Source of the DNA: Burkholderiaceae bacterium
GTDB taxonomy: Bacteria; Pseudomonadota; Gammaproteobacteria; Burkholderiales; Burkholderiaceae
Direction of reading: 5' to 3'
DNA: 7,197 bases
Assembly (NCBI GenBank): GCA_947461805.1
Contig: CANHMJ010000072.1
Coordinates: 1 to 7,197, forward strand
A program made the position numbers and the translations under genes. The notes below the pieces were generated by a model. That model saw nothing but the letters and a program-made list of their open reading frames with translations. It had not been told where the DNA came from and made no database searches. Within the stretch, counting starts at the first letter, position 1, and each line of letters starts with the position of its first letter. Shown here piece after piece: positions 1 to 6,493 of the stretch.

Positions 1-851
1 TGGTTTGCGGCTCATTTTTGTTGCTGGGAATTTTGATCTTTTCTACTGGCATCCACATTGCTTTAGAAGTAAACCCCGAGTTTGCCAGGGAAGTGAGTGG
101 CGTGGTAACAGTGAAAGAGCGCATGGCACTGGATCAACGGTACGCAAAGCAACTTAAAAATACCCAAGATCAACTGGCTAAAGCATCGCTGCAATTCAAC
201 GAGTTAAGGTCGATCAAAGACCGCTACCTTGCCATCTCAACGCCCTACACGGTCAAAAATAAATTCACGGAGTCCTCCAATTTAGGTGGTCCGCTGAAGC
301 CGCTCAGCTTTAAATACGACCACACCAAGACCCTTGCTGAAAACCTCGAAGAATCGGTTAGTAAGGCCTCAGAGATGATTGAGGTATTTACGAAGCTAGA
401 GCCAGAGTGGCTGAAGCAGTACCAATGGCTTCGAACACTGCCGATAGGCCCCCCAATCGACGCCCGACTGGGCATGACCAGTAATTTTGGAGTACGAATT
501 GATCCATTTACAAAGCAATTGGCGCAACATTCTGGGATCGACTTTATAACTCCGACTGGGACGCCAATTATTGCTGCAGGAGATGGCGAGGTGGTGAAAG
601 CTGGGGTTGATCCTGCTTACGGTAAGTTCGTTGAGATCGCCCATGGCGAAGGCTTTGTTTCAAAATACGCCCACAACAGCAAACTCATAGTTAAGCCAGG
701 CCAAGCGGTTGTCCGCGGCCAAGTTATTGCAGAATCAGGTTCAACTGGCCGCTCCACCGGCCCCCATCTCCATTATGAAATTCACCAAAATAAAAACTAC
801 CTGAATCCCGCCAAAATCTTAGTCTATGCGCCGCCAAGCGCGTACTGGTAA
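1..851 (+). CDS. Membrane-anchored M23 family metallopeptidase, 5'-truncated by window edge
   Basis: This is a zinc peptidase of the lysostaphin/LytM (M23) family, expected to cut or regulate cutting of peptidoglycan cross-links in the periplasm. The frame is open to the left edge (first full codon at 3), and residues just before the TTG at 18 continue a hydrophobic membrane segment (about positions 3-62), so the true start lies upstream and TTG 18 is not credible. A helical, probably coiled-coil stretch follows (about 105-235), then the M23 domain (about 465-825). Visible active-site residues are the HxxxD zinc pair (His at 528, Asp at 540), the YAH histidine (672) and HLH (His at 765 and 771), so the enzyme looks intact. 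The family and domain are confident. The substrate, and any link to the flagellar genes on the other strand, is inference; similar proteins in betaproteobacteria are often non-flagellar. Confidence 0.9.
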   Translation, partial: VCGSFLLLGILIFSTGIHIALEVNPEFAREVSGVVTVKERMALDQRYAKQLKNTQDQLAKASLQFNELRSIKDRYLAISTPYTVKNKFTESSNLGGPLKPLSFKYDHTKTLAENLEESVSKASEMIEVFTKLEPEWLKQYQWLRTLPIGPPIDARLGMTSNFGVRIDPFTKQLAQHSGIDFITPTGTPIIAAGDGEVVKAGVDPAYGKFVEIAHGEGFVSKYAHNSKLIVKPGQAVVRGQVIAESGSTGRSTGPHLHYEIHQNKNYLNPAKILVYAPPSAYW

Positions 852-898
852 ATCAGGCAGCGCCTCGAAACGCTTCGCGCAAATGATTCAAGATCGAG

Positions 899-904
899 TA
901 TAGT
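899..904 (+). promoter_or_regulatory. Possible -10 box for the small lipoprotein gene
   Basis: TATAGT differs from the sigma-70 consensus TATAAT at one position and lies 44 bp before the lipoprotein start, in the 97-bp gap after the peptidase gene. No good TTGACA-like -35 element is found 16-18 bp upstream; the nearest candidate, TTCGCG, has an overlong 19-bp spacer. This is weak, composition-based support only, and the gene could instead be read through from the peptidase gene. Confidence 0.25.
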
Positions 905-948
905 AATTCCATGATAGTTGTTTAATCTTCGTTTTATCGAGAGAGTTC

Positions 949-1515
949 ATGTTCGCGCGCTTCCCTTCCGTCAAAATACTTACACTGTGCGCCCTCGCGA
1001 CCTTACTGTGCGCCTGTGGGAAGAATGAAGAGCAAGCGAAAACGGAGGTTTGGTTACCCGATACCAAGGTTGTAAAGCTACCAATGGAAGATTACGCAAC
1101 CATTCCATTCAATACCACGCGGGAAGACGCTAAAGATAAGTTTGGTTGCACCGCGTATGAACTCTCCTTTAGTTGCAAAATCAAAACGGATGGTAAAGAA
1201 GAGTCAATCTGGTTAATCTACAACGAAGCTGGCCGTCTGGTGTTGATGAAGAAAGAATTAGGCTACTACAACAAAAATGTAGCCGACACCATCATTGAGC
1301 GCTTCACCATCAAATACGGTCTTGACTACACCCCCTCCGATGGGCAAGAAAGTGCTTTTGCTGCAGGGATTCGTAAATCTAAAACCTATATTTTTGCGGG
1401 CGGCCAGGTCGCATTTCAAATTGGTCGCAGTCTCAATAACCGCAATGAACTGATGTTGATTTATTACTTCCCTGAAGATGTAGGAAGTACGTTTGCCAAA
1501 AGCGTCATGAATTAA
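949..1515 (+). CDS. Small predicted lipoprotein of unknown function (188 aa)
   Basis: I do not recognise this family. The N-terminus is a classic lipoprotein signal: short basic start, hydrophobic run, then L20-C21-A22-C23 followed by GK, so Cys23 is the likely lipidated residue after signal peptidase II cleavage. The Cys at the -2 position is less usual. No transmembrane helix follows, and the mature part is soluble with mixed charge. It carries a second cysteine pair, C67 and C76 (C-x8-C), that could form a disulfide in the periplasm. The ATG at 949 is preceded by a purine-rich GAGAGAG at 939-945, a modest ribosome binding site. The gene has the same orientation as the upstream M23 peptidase and converges on flhB, sharing four bases with it at the stops. 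It is probably an outer-membrane-anchored protein since +2 is Gly rather than Asp; function unknown. Confidence 0.8.
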   Translation: MFARFPSVKILTLCALATLLCACGKNEEQAKTEVWLPDTKVVKLPMEDYATIPFNTTREDAKDKFGCTAYELSFSCKIKTDGKEESIWLIYNEAGRLVLMKKELGYYNKNVADTIIERFTIKYGLDYTPSDGQESAFAAGIRKSKTYIFAGGQVAFQIGRSLNNRNELMLIYYFPEDVGSTFAKSVMN

Positions 1516-2645
1516 AGCACGGCTTTTCCGGGCTTCAGTTGCTCCGGAATAAAGCTGACTTCAGGTATCTCGCCCTGAGCCCCTCCCAATTCCTTGACCT
1601 CATAAGCCCAAGCCAATATTTTCGCAATTGCCTCGAACAAGGACATCGGTATCGCTTCGCCAATTTCTAGCTGGCTGTAAAGGTAACGTGCTAGCGGCGG
1701 AATCTGTGCGATCGGCACATCATTCTCCCGTGCCACCTCTTGTATACGCAATGCAATTTGATCTGCTCCTTTTGCAATCACAATCGGAGCGGCCATGGTT
1801 TTGATGTCGTACCGTAGCGCCACCGAGTAGTGTTCTGGGTTAGCTAAAACCACATCTGCCCTCTCGATCGCTGCCATCATTCGCGATGATGCCATTTGCC
1901 GCTGCCGCTGTCGCAAACGTTGCTTCACCTCAGGAGAGCCTTCTGACTCTTTCATTTCCTGCTTCATTTCTTCCGGACTCATCCGGATTTCTTTGCGGAA
2001 ATTAAACCACTGATACCATCCGTCTCCAACCGCTATGAGCAGTAACGGCGCCATCAACAGCAAAAAACCACCCAAGATTAAATAGGTGGTGTGCATGAGG
2101 GCAGAGTCAAAATCCTGACTTACTATCGAGCGAATATAAACAAAAAGCCCAGCCAAATAAGCGATACCGATTCCAAGTACGAGGGCTGTCTTGACGATAT
2201 TTTTAACCAACTCCGCCAGGGCATTGAGGGATACCATTCGCCCAAATCCAGCAATAAAATCAAGTCGCTCTAACTTAAACATCGGTGCGTAATAGGCTTG
2301 AAAATTAACCAAGAACAGGGGGGCCAATAAGCCGACCAACCACACCGGCAAAAAAATCAAGGCCAGCAAAATCAGTACTACGACTAAAGGGCCGCCGAAC
2401 CACCCTTGAATATGATCAATCAACTTTGCTGGCTCAGCAAAGATAAAACTGGATTTGGTCATTAATACCAACTGCTGGAGCAATAGAGGTCCTGCAGCGA
2501 TTAAAAAGATGATAAAAACCGTTAGCAGGGCAAAGGTCGCGATATCCCTTGATTGCGGAAGCTGACCCTGCTCACGAGCACGTATGATTCGCTGCTCACT
2601 CGGTTCTAGCTCTCTTTCCTGGGAATTATCACCAGATTCCGCCAA
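1512..2645 (-). CDS. flhB: FlhB, flagellar type III export apparatus switch protein
   Basis: FlhB is the inner-membrane component of the flagellar export gate that switches secretion from rod/hook to filament substrates after cleaving itself. At 377 aa it is close to the usual FlhB length. The N-terminal region (EPSEQRIIRAREQGQLPQSRD, about residues 14-34) matches the family's conserved opening. Four hydrophobic segments follow at about 36-60, 85-113, 143-172 and 184-206, then a charged linker and the cytoplasmic FlhBC domain. The autocleavage motif reads N269-P270-E271-H272, at the same residue numbers as the NPTH of Salmonella FlhB, with Glu in place of Thr; the cleaving Asn-Pro pair and His are kept. 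The start is a TTG with a good GAGGTG site just upstream and an in-frame stop a little further up, so no longer start is available. It is the last gene of the minus-strand run, away from flhA, which is not in the window. Confidence 0.96.
   Translation of the reverse strand: MAESGDNSQERELEPSEQRIIRAREQGQLPQSRDIATFALLTVFIIFLIAAGPLLLQQLVLMTKSSFIFAEPAKLIDHIQGWFGGPLVVVLILLALIFLPVWLVGLLAPLFLVNFQAYYAPMFKLERLDFIAGFGRMVSLNALAELVKNIVKTALVLGIGIAYLAGLFVYIRSIVSQDFDSALMHTTYLILGGFLLLMAPLLLIAVGDGWYQWFNFRKEIRMSPEEMKQEMKESEGSPEVKQRLRQRQRQMASSRMMAAIERADVVLANPEHYSVALRYDIKTMAAPIVIAKGADQIALRIQEVARENDVPIAQIPPLARYLYSQLEIGEAIPMSLFEAIAKILAWAYEVKELGGAQGEIPEVSFIPEQLKPGKAVL
1521..1556. repeat. Imperfect inverted repeat at the convergent gene ends
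   Basis: TTCCGG (1526-1531) and CCGGAA (1544-1549) form a perfect 6-bp stem around a 12-nt loop. The pairing can be extended outward with two single-base bulges by GGCTT (1521-1525) and AA/GCT (1551-1552, 1554-1556). It lies six bases beyond the lipoprotein stop and inside the last codons of flhB. Neither strand shows a T-tract after the stem, so it is not a classical intrinsic terminator. It could act as a 3'-end structure for the lipoprotein mRNA, or simply reflect the coding sequence of flhB. Confidence 0.3.
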
Positions 2646-2649
2646 CGCA

Positions 2650-2655
2650 CACCTC
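2650..2655 (-). promoter_or_regulatory. Ribosome binding site fixing the TTG start of flhB
   Basis: Read on the minus strand this is GAGGTG, a strong match to the anti-Shine-Dalgarno sequence, with six bases between its GAGG core and the TTG at 2645. No ATG or GTG lies in frame between here and the upstream in-frame TGA, so this site decides the start. Confidence 0.75.
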
Positions 2656-2716
2656 GTATCGGTAGTAGTTCAAACTGGAGGATAAACGATTTGGCCCCCG
2701 CGCTTTCAGAACGAGC

Positions 2717-3310
2717 TTAAGGCAGGGTCTTTTTTAATTCCTCAATCATCTGGTTAGCGCTGGCAAGCTCGTCCGGGCTGAGCTTTGCCTTGAGCACCTT
2801 CGCTTCAGGCGCTGCAGTCGGATTTCCGCTTTTATTGGACAAGGTCATCCAAACATACGCCTTTACTAAATCGACCGGGGTCTGTTTTCCGGATTCATAG
2901 AGGCGGGCCAGGTTGTATTGCCCAACCGGGCTACCTGCCATGGCGGCTTTTTGAAACCATAAAAAAGCCATCTCTTCGCCGTTTTCTAGGCTGCCGCTCA
3001 CTTGATAACGAACGCCCAACTCCAGCATCGCCTGTATGTTGCCTTTATCGGCAGCGCGGTTCATCCACATCCAACCCTGCTCAATGCTCTTGGGGGTTCC
3101 AATGCCTTGGAAATACATCTGAGATAAGTCGTATTGCGCTTGGCTATTTCCCGCCTCAGAAAGGCGGACGAAAATTTGCAGTGCCTTGGTATATTCCCCT
3201 GCCTCATAGGCAGAACGGGCACGCTGATAATCAGAGCAGGCCAGTAGAGCAAGACATGCCAGCAATACCAATTGCAAACGAAGCACAGAATGCCAATCCG
3301 TATTTCCCAT
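2717..3310 (-). CDS. Sel1-repeat lipoprotein (197 aa), possible motor-associated factor
   Basis: This is a predicted lipoprotein with a helical-repeat body. The signal segment ends in L22-L23-A24-C25 with Ser at +2, giving a lipidated Cys25. The mature part holds about three Sel1-like repeats, at roughly residues 54-90, 91-126 and 127-162, with the typical AQYDLSQMYFQGIG, WMNRAADKG and AFLWFQKAAMAG patterns; the C-terminal 35 residues are charged and helical. Sel1/TPR solenoids generally act as protein-protein scaffolds. The gene sits 32 bp after the small membrane protein gene and 71 bp before flhB in the flagellar run. The ATG at 3310 has only a weak ribosome binding site; a GTG at 3286 would give a shorter, more typical signal peptide and cannot be excluded. 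Lipoprotein and repeat calls are firm; a flagellar role is inferred from position only. Confidence 0.88.
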   Translation of the reverse strand: MGNTDWHSVLRLQLVLLACLALLACSDYQRARSAYEAGEYTKALQIFVRLSEAGNSQAQYDLSQMYFQGIGTPKSIEQGWMWMNRAADKGNIQAMLELGVRYQVSGSLENGEEMAFLWFQKAAMAGSPVGQYNLARLYESGKQTPVDLVKAYVWMTLSNKSGNPTAAPEAKVLKAKLSPDELASANQMIEELKKTLP

Positions 3311-3342
3311 CGTTAAGCCAAGGCCTATTTAGGATTTACTTC

Positions 3343-3741
3343 TTAGCGGGGGGGTAACTTATCTTTAGTGGGGCCCGATTTTTGCTCTTCTGCATCATCG
3401 AGATCTTCTTCGCCGCCCTCATTCGCCTTTTTTAAATTGAGCGTAGGCAGTTGTGGCTCCACCCGATAGCTTGCACCAAGATCCCCGCCAATCATTCGCG
3501 CATAGGAAGCAAGATAACGGCGCGTCAAGTCGGGGTAATACGGCGCATTTGCCAAATACCCTTTGCTACGTATGCATGCTGGATTATTGACACTGCCTTC
3601 GCAGCTAGCAATGGCAGATAAACGACCAACCTCAAACTGCTCGCCCAAGCCAAAAAGGGAAATCAGCAGAATTAACGGGAATATCAACCAGAACAAGAGT
3701 TTTTTTAGGAATCTCGTCAGCAGCTCAATTTTTGCATTCAT
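3343..3741 (-). CDS. Small single-span membrane protein of unknown function (132 aa)
   Basis: No family is recognised. A short basic N-terminus is followed by one strong hydrophobic segment (about residues 15-32), which could be an uncleaved anchor with the rest in the periplasm. The region after it contains a cysteine pair, C47 and C56, suitable for a disulfide, then a tyrosine-rich stretch (YYPDLTRRYLASYARM, about 68-83). The last 30 residues are acidic and low-complexity (EGGEEDLDDAEEQ), probably disordered. The ATG at 3741 follows a GGAG element with a 10-base spacer. It lies 22 bp after the TPR-like protein gene and 32 bp before the Sel1 lipoprotein gene, all in the same direction, so co-expression with motAB is likely. 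The coding strand has a run of seven C just before the stop, affecting only the last two or three residues. Confidence 0.75.
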   Translation of the reverse strand: MNAKIELLTRFLKKLLFWLIFPLILLISLFGLGEQFEVGRLSAIASCEGSVNNPACIRSKGYLANAPYYPDLTRRYLASYARMIGGDLGASYRVEPQLPTLNLKKANEGGEEDLDDAEEQKSGPTKDKLPPR

Positions 3742-3763
3742 GATCGCAGGTCTCCGTTAACTA

Positions 3764-4573
3764 CTAATTTAGTGTTTCTTGTGATTTTTTGGAGGGGATC
3801 TTTTGCACGATATCGTTGGGCAATTTTCTCCAGCTCGCAATAGGCTCTTCATTGTGCAATTTAGCATAGACTTTAACGATCCGAGAATCCGCAGGGTTTG
3901 CATTCTCCTTCATGGCCGTATACATCTTCGCACCTTCTATTTTATTGCCTTGATCAATAAATCCGATCGCTGCCGCATAGTAATAGTTTGTCGCCTTATC
4001 TTTGCGGGGTTGCCCCAAAATAGTCGAGCTGTAAATATCGCCCATATAACGGCAGGCAAAGGGATTATTCAATTTAGCGGGCACACTAAAGTATTTTTCT
4101 GCCAGCAAAAACTGTTCTCTAGAATATCGCCGAAACACGGTCGCGCTCAAAATGAAATCGGGATGCGTTATCACTGATGCCTGGGCATCGTAGAACCGTC
4201 CGCGCTCAAATGCGATTAAACCCCGATAGTAATTTGCTTGAACATCACCCTCTGCTGCTAACGCATCTAGCTTTTGCAAGATTTGCAGGGCTTCTTTACT
4301 GTGACGCAGTACTGCATCCTCAGGCTCGATGCATTTTGGATCGCGTACGCAAGCAATTGCCACCACTGTTTTGTCATACGCCCGCTTATACCGTCGATAC
4401 AGTTTTTTTGCCTCGCTAGCAGGACCAACAAAGGGTTCTGAGCTCGCATTCGCTGAGGCTGACTGTTGGGTTTTTGCAGTCGCACTTGAGGTCTGTGACT
4501 TACTCTCTGATGCGTATGCCGAACTGCAAATCGACGCTCCGACGAGAAGGGCTAAGCCATACACTCTTAACAA
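3764..4573 (-). CDS. Secreted TPR/Sel1-like protein of unknown function (269 aa) downstream of motB
   Basis: No named family is recognised. The frame is open further upstream, with ATG codons at 4648 and 4717, but those would overlap motB by 70-140 bp and bury the signal peptide. A TTG at 4573 is preceded by GAGGTAG at ideal spacing and starts four bases after the motB stop. From it the protein opens with LRVYGLALLVGASICSSAYA, a good Sec signal peptide with likely cleavage after A19-Y20-A21. A Ser/Ala/Thr/Gln-rich linker (about 22-52) follows, then a helical domain with TPR/Sel1-like stretches, for example around 102-130 (LAAEGDVQANYYRGLIAFERG) and 172-205. Periplasmic cysteines are C75 and C81 (C-x5-C) and C174. 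Its position, translationally coupled to motB, suggests a periplasmic motor or stator accessory protein; this is inference. Confidence 0.8.
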   Translation of the reverse strand: MLRVYGLALLVGASICSSAYASESKSQTSSATAKTQQSASANASSEPFVGPASEAKKLYRRYKRAYDKTVVAIACVRDPKCIEPEDAVLRHSKEALQILQKLDALAAEGDVQANYYRGLIAFERGRFYDAQASVITHPDFILSATVFRRYSREQFLLAEKYFSVPAKLNNPFACRYMGDIYSSTILGQPRKDKATNYYYAAAIGFIDQGNKIEGAKMYTAMKENANPADSRIVKVYAKLHNEEPIASWRKLPNDIVQKIPSKKSQETLN

Positions 4574-4577
4574 GGCG

Positions 4578-5609
4578 CTACCTCGCTGACTTGTCGGGAG
4601 AAGGGAGTGCCTTAGGCGGTATCTCCATGGCTGGCGATTTTGGCGCATTGTCTTTTGATAAGAATTGAGCCGGGGCACGTAGATTGACCGGTATCTCTTG
4701 GGCTCCCTTTGGCACACCCTCAGGTAATTTTTCTACCGGCCTTGTAAGCGGCTTGCTTTCTTGCTTTGGTTTTTTATTCAGTACTGTTATAGAGATACGG
4801 CGATTAAGGGGATCATTTAAATCCTCGGGATTGAGTGGTACTGTGTTTGCAAAACCAATCACCTGTACTACGCGGGATGGATCTAAGCCCCCTGTAATCA
4901 ACTCGCGACGTGCTACGTTTGCGCGCTCGGTTGACAGCTCCCAGTTGGTGTAGCCTGCCTCGCCATTACCGTATTTTGTACCGTCGGTGTGGCCTTCAAT
5001 TCGAATTGAGTTGGGGGTTGCTTGCAGGGATTTACCAATAATTCGCAACAGTCTACGTGCAGAAACGCTAGGTACCGAACCTCCACTACTGAACAAGGGC
5101 TTGCCTTTTTCATCCACCACCTGAATGCGTAAGCCCTCGGCGTTTATGTCCATGAATACTTGGCCTTTGGAATTTTTTAACTCCGGGTCGGCGTCAATCT
5201 TCTTCTCGATATCTTCTTTTACCAGCTCGTTTTTGGTTTTATCTTTACGGGCATTTTCAACGTCGGTTACAGAAGAATCGCTGATCCGGCGCTGCTCGGT
5301 ATCCGCATCGGCGCGCGACTCCTCGCCAACTGTTTTAGTGATATTGTCACCGCCACCCTTAATAATGCGGGTTGCATCCCCCGAGCCTTGACCGCCTGAC
5401 AAAGAAACACGGAGTGGGTTTTGGAAATAGGAAGAGATACCAGCCAAATCTCCTGCCGTTGTAGAGCCTAGCACCCACATCAACAAGAAGAAGGCCATCA
5501 TGGCCGTTACGAAGTCGGCGTAGGCGATCTTCCAAGCGCCACCGTGATGCCCGTGTCCGCCCTTCTTAACGCGCTTAATGACAATAATCGGCGCGTCGCT
5601 CTTAGCCAT
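4578..5609 (-). CDS. motB: MotB, peptidoglycan-anchored flagellar stator subunit
   Basis: MotB pairs with MotA (MotA5MotB2) as the ion channel that drives flagellar rotation, and pins the complex to the cell wall. The 343-aa protein has a basic, His-rich N-terminus (GGHGHHGG, 17-24), a single membrane helix (about 28-49) with the proton-carrying D32 in AYADF at the same number as in E. coli, then a probable plug helix (about 52-65). A charged, disordered linker (about 85-148) precedes the OmpA-like peptidoglycan-binding domain (about 150-278), which shows EGHTDG (205-210), NWELSTERA (222-230) and NRRI (269-272). A proline-rich tail of about 60 residues ends the protein. The ATG lies five bases after the motA stop, with AAGGAAAG upstream. 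The acidic residue and overall sequence fit a proton-type stator; ion choice was not tested. Confidence 0.97.
   Translation of the reverse strand: MAKSDAPIIVIKRVKKGGHGHHGGAWKIAYADFVTAMMAFFLLMWVLGSTTAGDLAGISSYFQNPLRVSLSGGQGSGDATRIIKGGGDNITKTVGEESRADADTEQRRISDSSVTDVENARKDKTKNELVKEDIEKKIDADPELKNSKGQVFMDINAEGLRIQVVDEKGKPLFSSGGSVPSVSARRLLRIIGKSLQATPNSIRIEGHTDGTKYGNGEAGYTNWELSTERANVARRELITGGLDPSRVVQVIGFANTVPLNPEDLNDPLNRRISITVLNKKPKQESKPLTRPVEKLPEGVPKGAQEIPVNLRAPAQFLSKDNAPKSPAMEIPPKALPSPDKSAR
4580..4584 (-). promoter_or_regulatory. Ribosome binding site deciding the TTG start of the secreted TPR-like gene
   Basis: On the minus strand GAGGT overlaps the final codons and TAG stop of motB, with seven bases between GAGG and the TTG at 4573. 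It supports translational coupling to motB and the shorter protein that begins with a signal peptide. Confidence 0.6.
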
Positions 5610-5614
5610 CCCGC

Positions 5615-6475
5615 TTACTTTCCTTTAACTGCTTTGGTACCCTCATCAAGCTCAGCAAATGAAGGACGCTGGTAGCTAAAGAGTACTTTACGACCAAACT
5701 CCACAGCTGCTGCGGGAGGGAAATTATTTAAACTTGCAATCAGAATTGCTTTTATCGCCATGTAGAAGCGGCCTTCTGCATCTGCTTTTTGCTCAAGTAC
5801 TTTTGCTACTGGGGAAACGAATGCGTACGCCAGCAAAATACCTAGGAAGGTTCCCACGAGCGCGGCGCCAATTAGCTTTCCTAATTCAGCAGGTGGCAAG
5901 CCAATCGAACCCATGGTGTGGACCACGCCCATCACCGCAGCCACAATACCGAATGCCGGTAAACCATCGCCGACGTTGGTCACTGCATTGACTGGGATAT
6001 GGGCTTCGGTATGGTGCACGTCCAGCTCTTGCTCCATCAAACTTTCGATCTGGATCACGTCTAGGGATCCACCCAGCATCATGCGCAAATAGTCGGTAAT
6101 AAAATCGACCAAATGATGGTCTTTTAAAATTTCGGGGTATTTCTCAAAGAGTGGACTTGATTCGGGCTCCTCGATATCTCCTTCTAAAGACATCAATCCA
6201 TCCCGCTTGATCTTTTGTAAAATTTCAAACATCAGGCACAAAAGATCTAAAGACTTTTGCTTCACATTTCCTGCTGCCTTAAAGGCGCCCCCCAACCCTG
6301 CAAACATTTTCTTCAGATTAGTTGGGGTGTTGGCGGCAATCATGGTTCCTACAGCGGCGCCAACAATGGTTAGAACCTCCGTTGGCTGCCACAGAACCAT
6401 AATATTTCCGCCATGGAGGGCATAACCCCCCAGGGCACAGGCCATCGCAATAATCCACCCAATTGGGATATTCAT
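5615..6475 (-). CDS. motA: MotA, flagellar stator proton-channel subunit
   Basis: MotA is the inner-membrane stator subunit whose cytoplasmic loop pushes on FliG in the rotor. The 286-aa length is typical. Four membrane segments are visible at about 4-20, 33-50, 170-192 and 201-221, with the large cytoplasmic loop between the second and third. The key prolines fall at P173 (GDGLPAFG) and P222 (FVSPVAK), the same numbers as in E. coli. The rotor-contact region reads KIKRDGLMSLEGDIEEP: E98 is conserved, while the R90 position is Lys with Arg at 91, keeping the positive charge. The C-terminal region (FGRKVLFSYQRPSFAELD) matches proteobacterial MotA. The ATG at 6475 follows the flgL stop by 18 bp with only a short AGAAG as a ribosome binding site, so it is probably on the same transcript as flgL. 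Confidence 0.97.
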   Translation of the reverse strand: MNIPIGWIIAMACALGGYALHGGNIMVLWQPTEVLTIVGAAVGTMIAANTPTNLKKMFAGLGGAFKAAGNVKQKSLDLLCLMFEILQKIKRDGLMSLEGDIEEPESSPLFEKYPEILKDHHLVDFITDYLRMMLGGSLDVIQIESLMEQELDVHHTEAHIPVNAVTNVGDGLPAFGIVAAVMGVVHTMGSIGLPPAELGKLIGAALVGTFLGILLAYAFVSPVAKVLEQKADAEGRFYMAIKAILIASLNNFPPAAAVEFGRKVLFSYQRPSFAELDEGTKAVKGK

Positions 6476-6493
6476 ACTTCTATCTATTCAGTT

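Noticed and set aside
18..20. TTG as the start of the M23 peptidase
   Set aside because: The frame is open to the window edge and the TTG lies inside a hydrophobic membrane segment; the gene is better read as 5'-truncated.
860..880. Hairpin after the M23 gene (CGAA/TTCG with outer GCG/CGC) as a terminator
   Set aside because: The stem is only four base pairs plus three across a three-base bulge, and no T-tract follows.
2651..2695. Possible sigma-28 (FliA) promoter before flhB, with CCGATA on the minus strand
   Set aside because: No TAAA-like -35 element at the expected 15-base spacing, and the start of transcription would fall on the flhB start codon, downstream of its ribosome binding site.
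3348..3354. Seven-base G/C homopolymer at the end of the small membrane protein gene as a phase-variable switch
   Set aside because: Slippage there would only change the last few residues before a nearby stop, so no on/off effect is expected; a sequencing indel is the more practical concern.
3803..4177. Plus-strand open frame opposite the secreted TPR-like gene
   Set aside because: It is antisense to a better-supported gene, has no recognisable domain or good start site, and overlaps a further antisense frame; similar plus-strand frames opposite motA, motB and flhB were set aside for the same reason.
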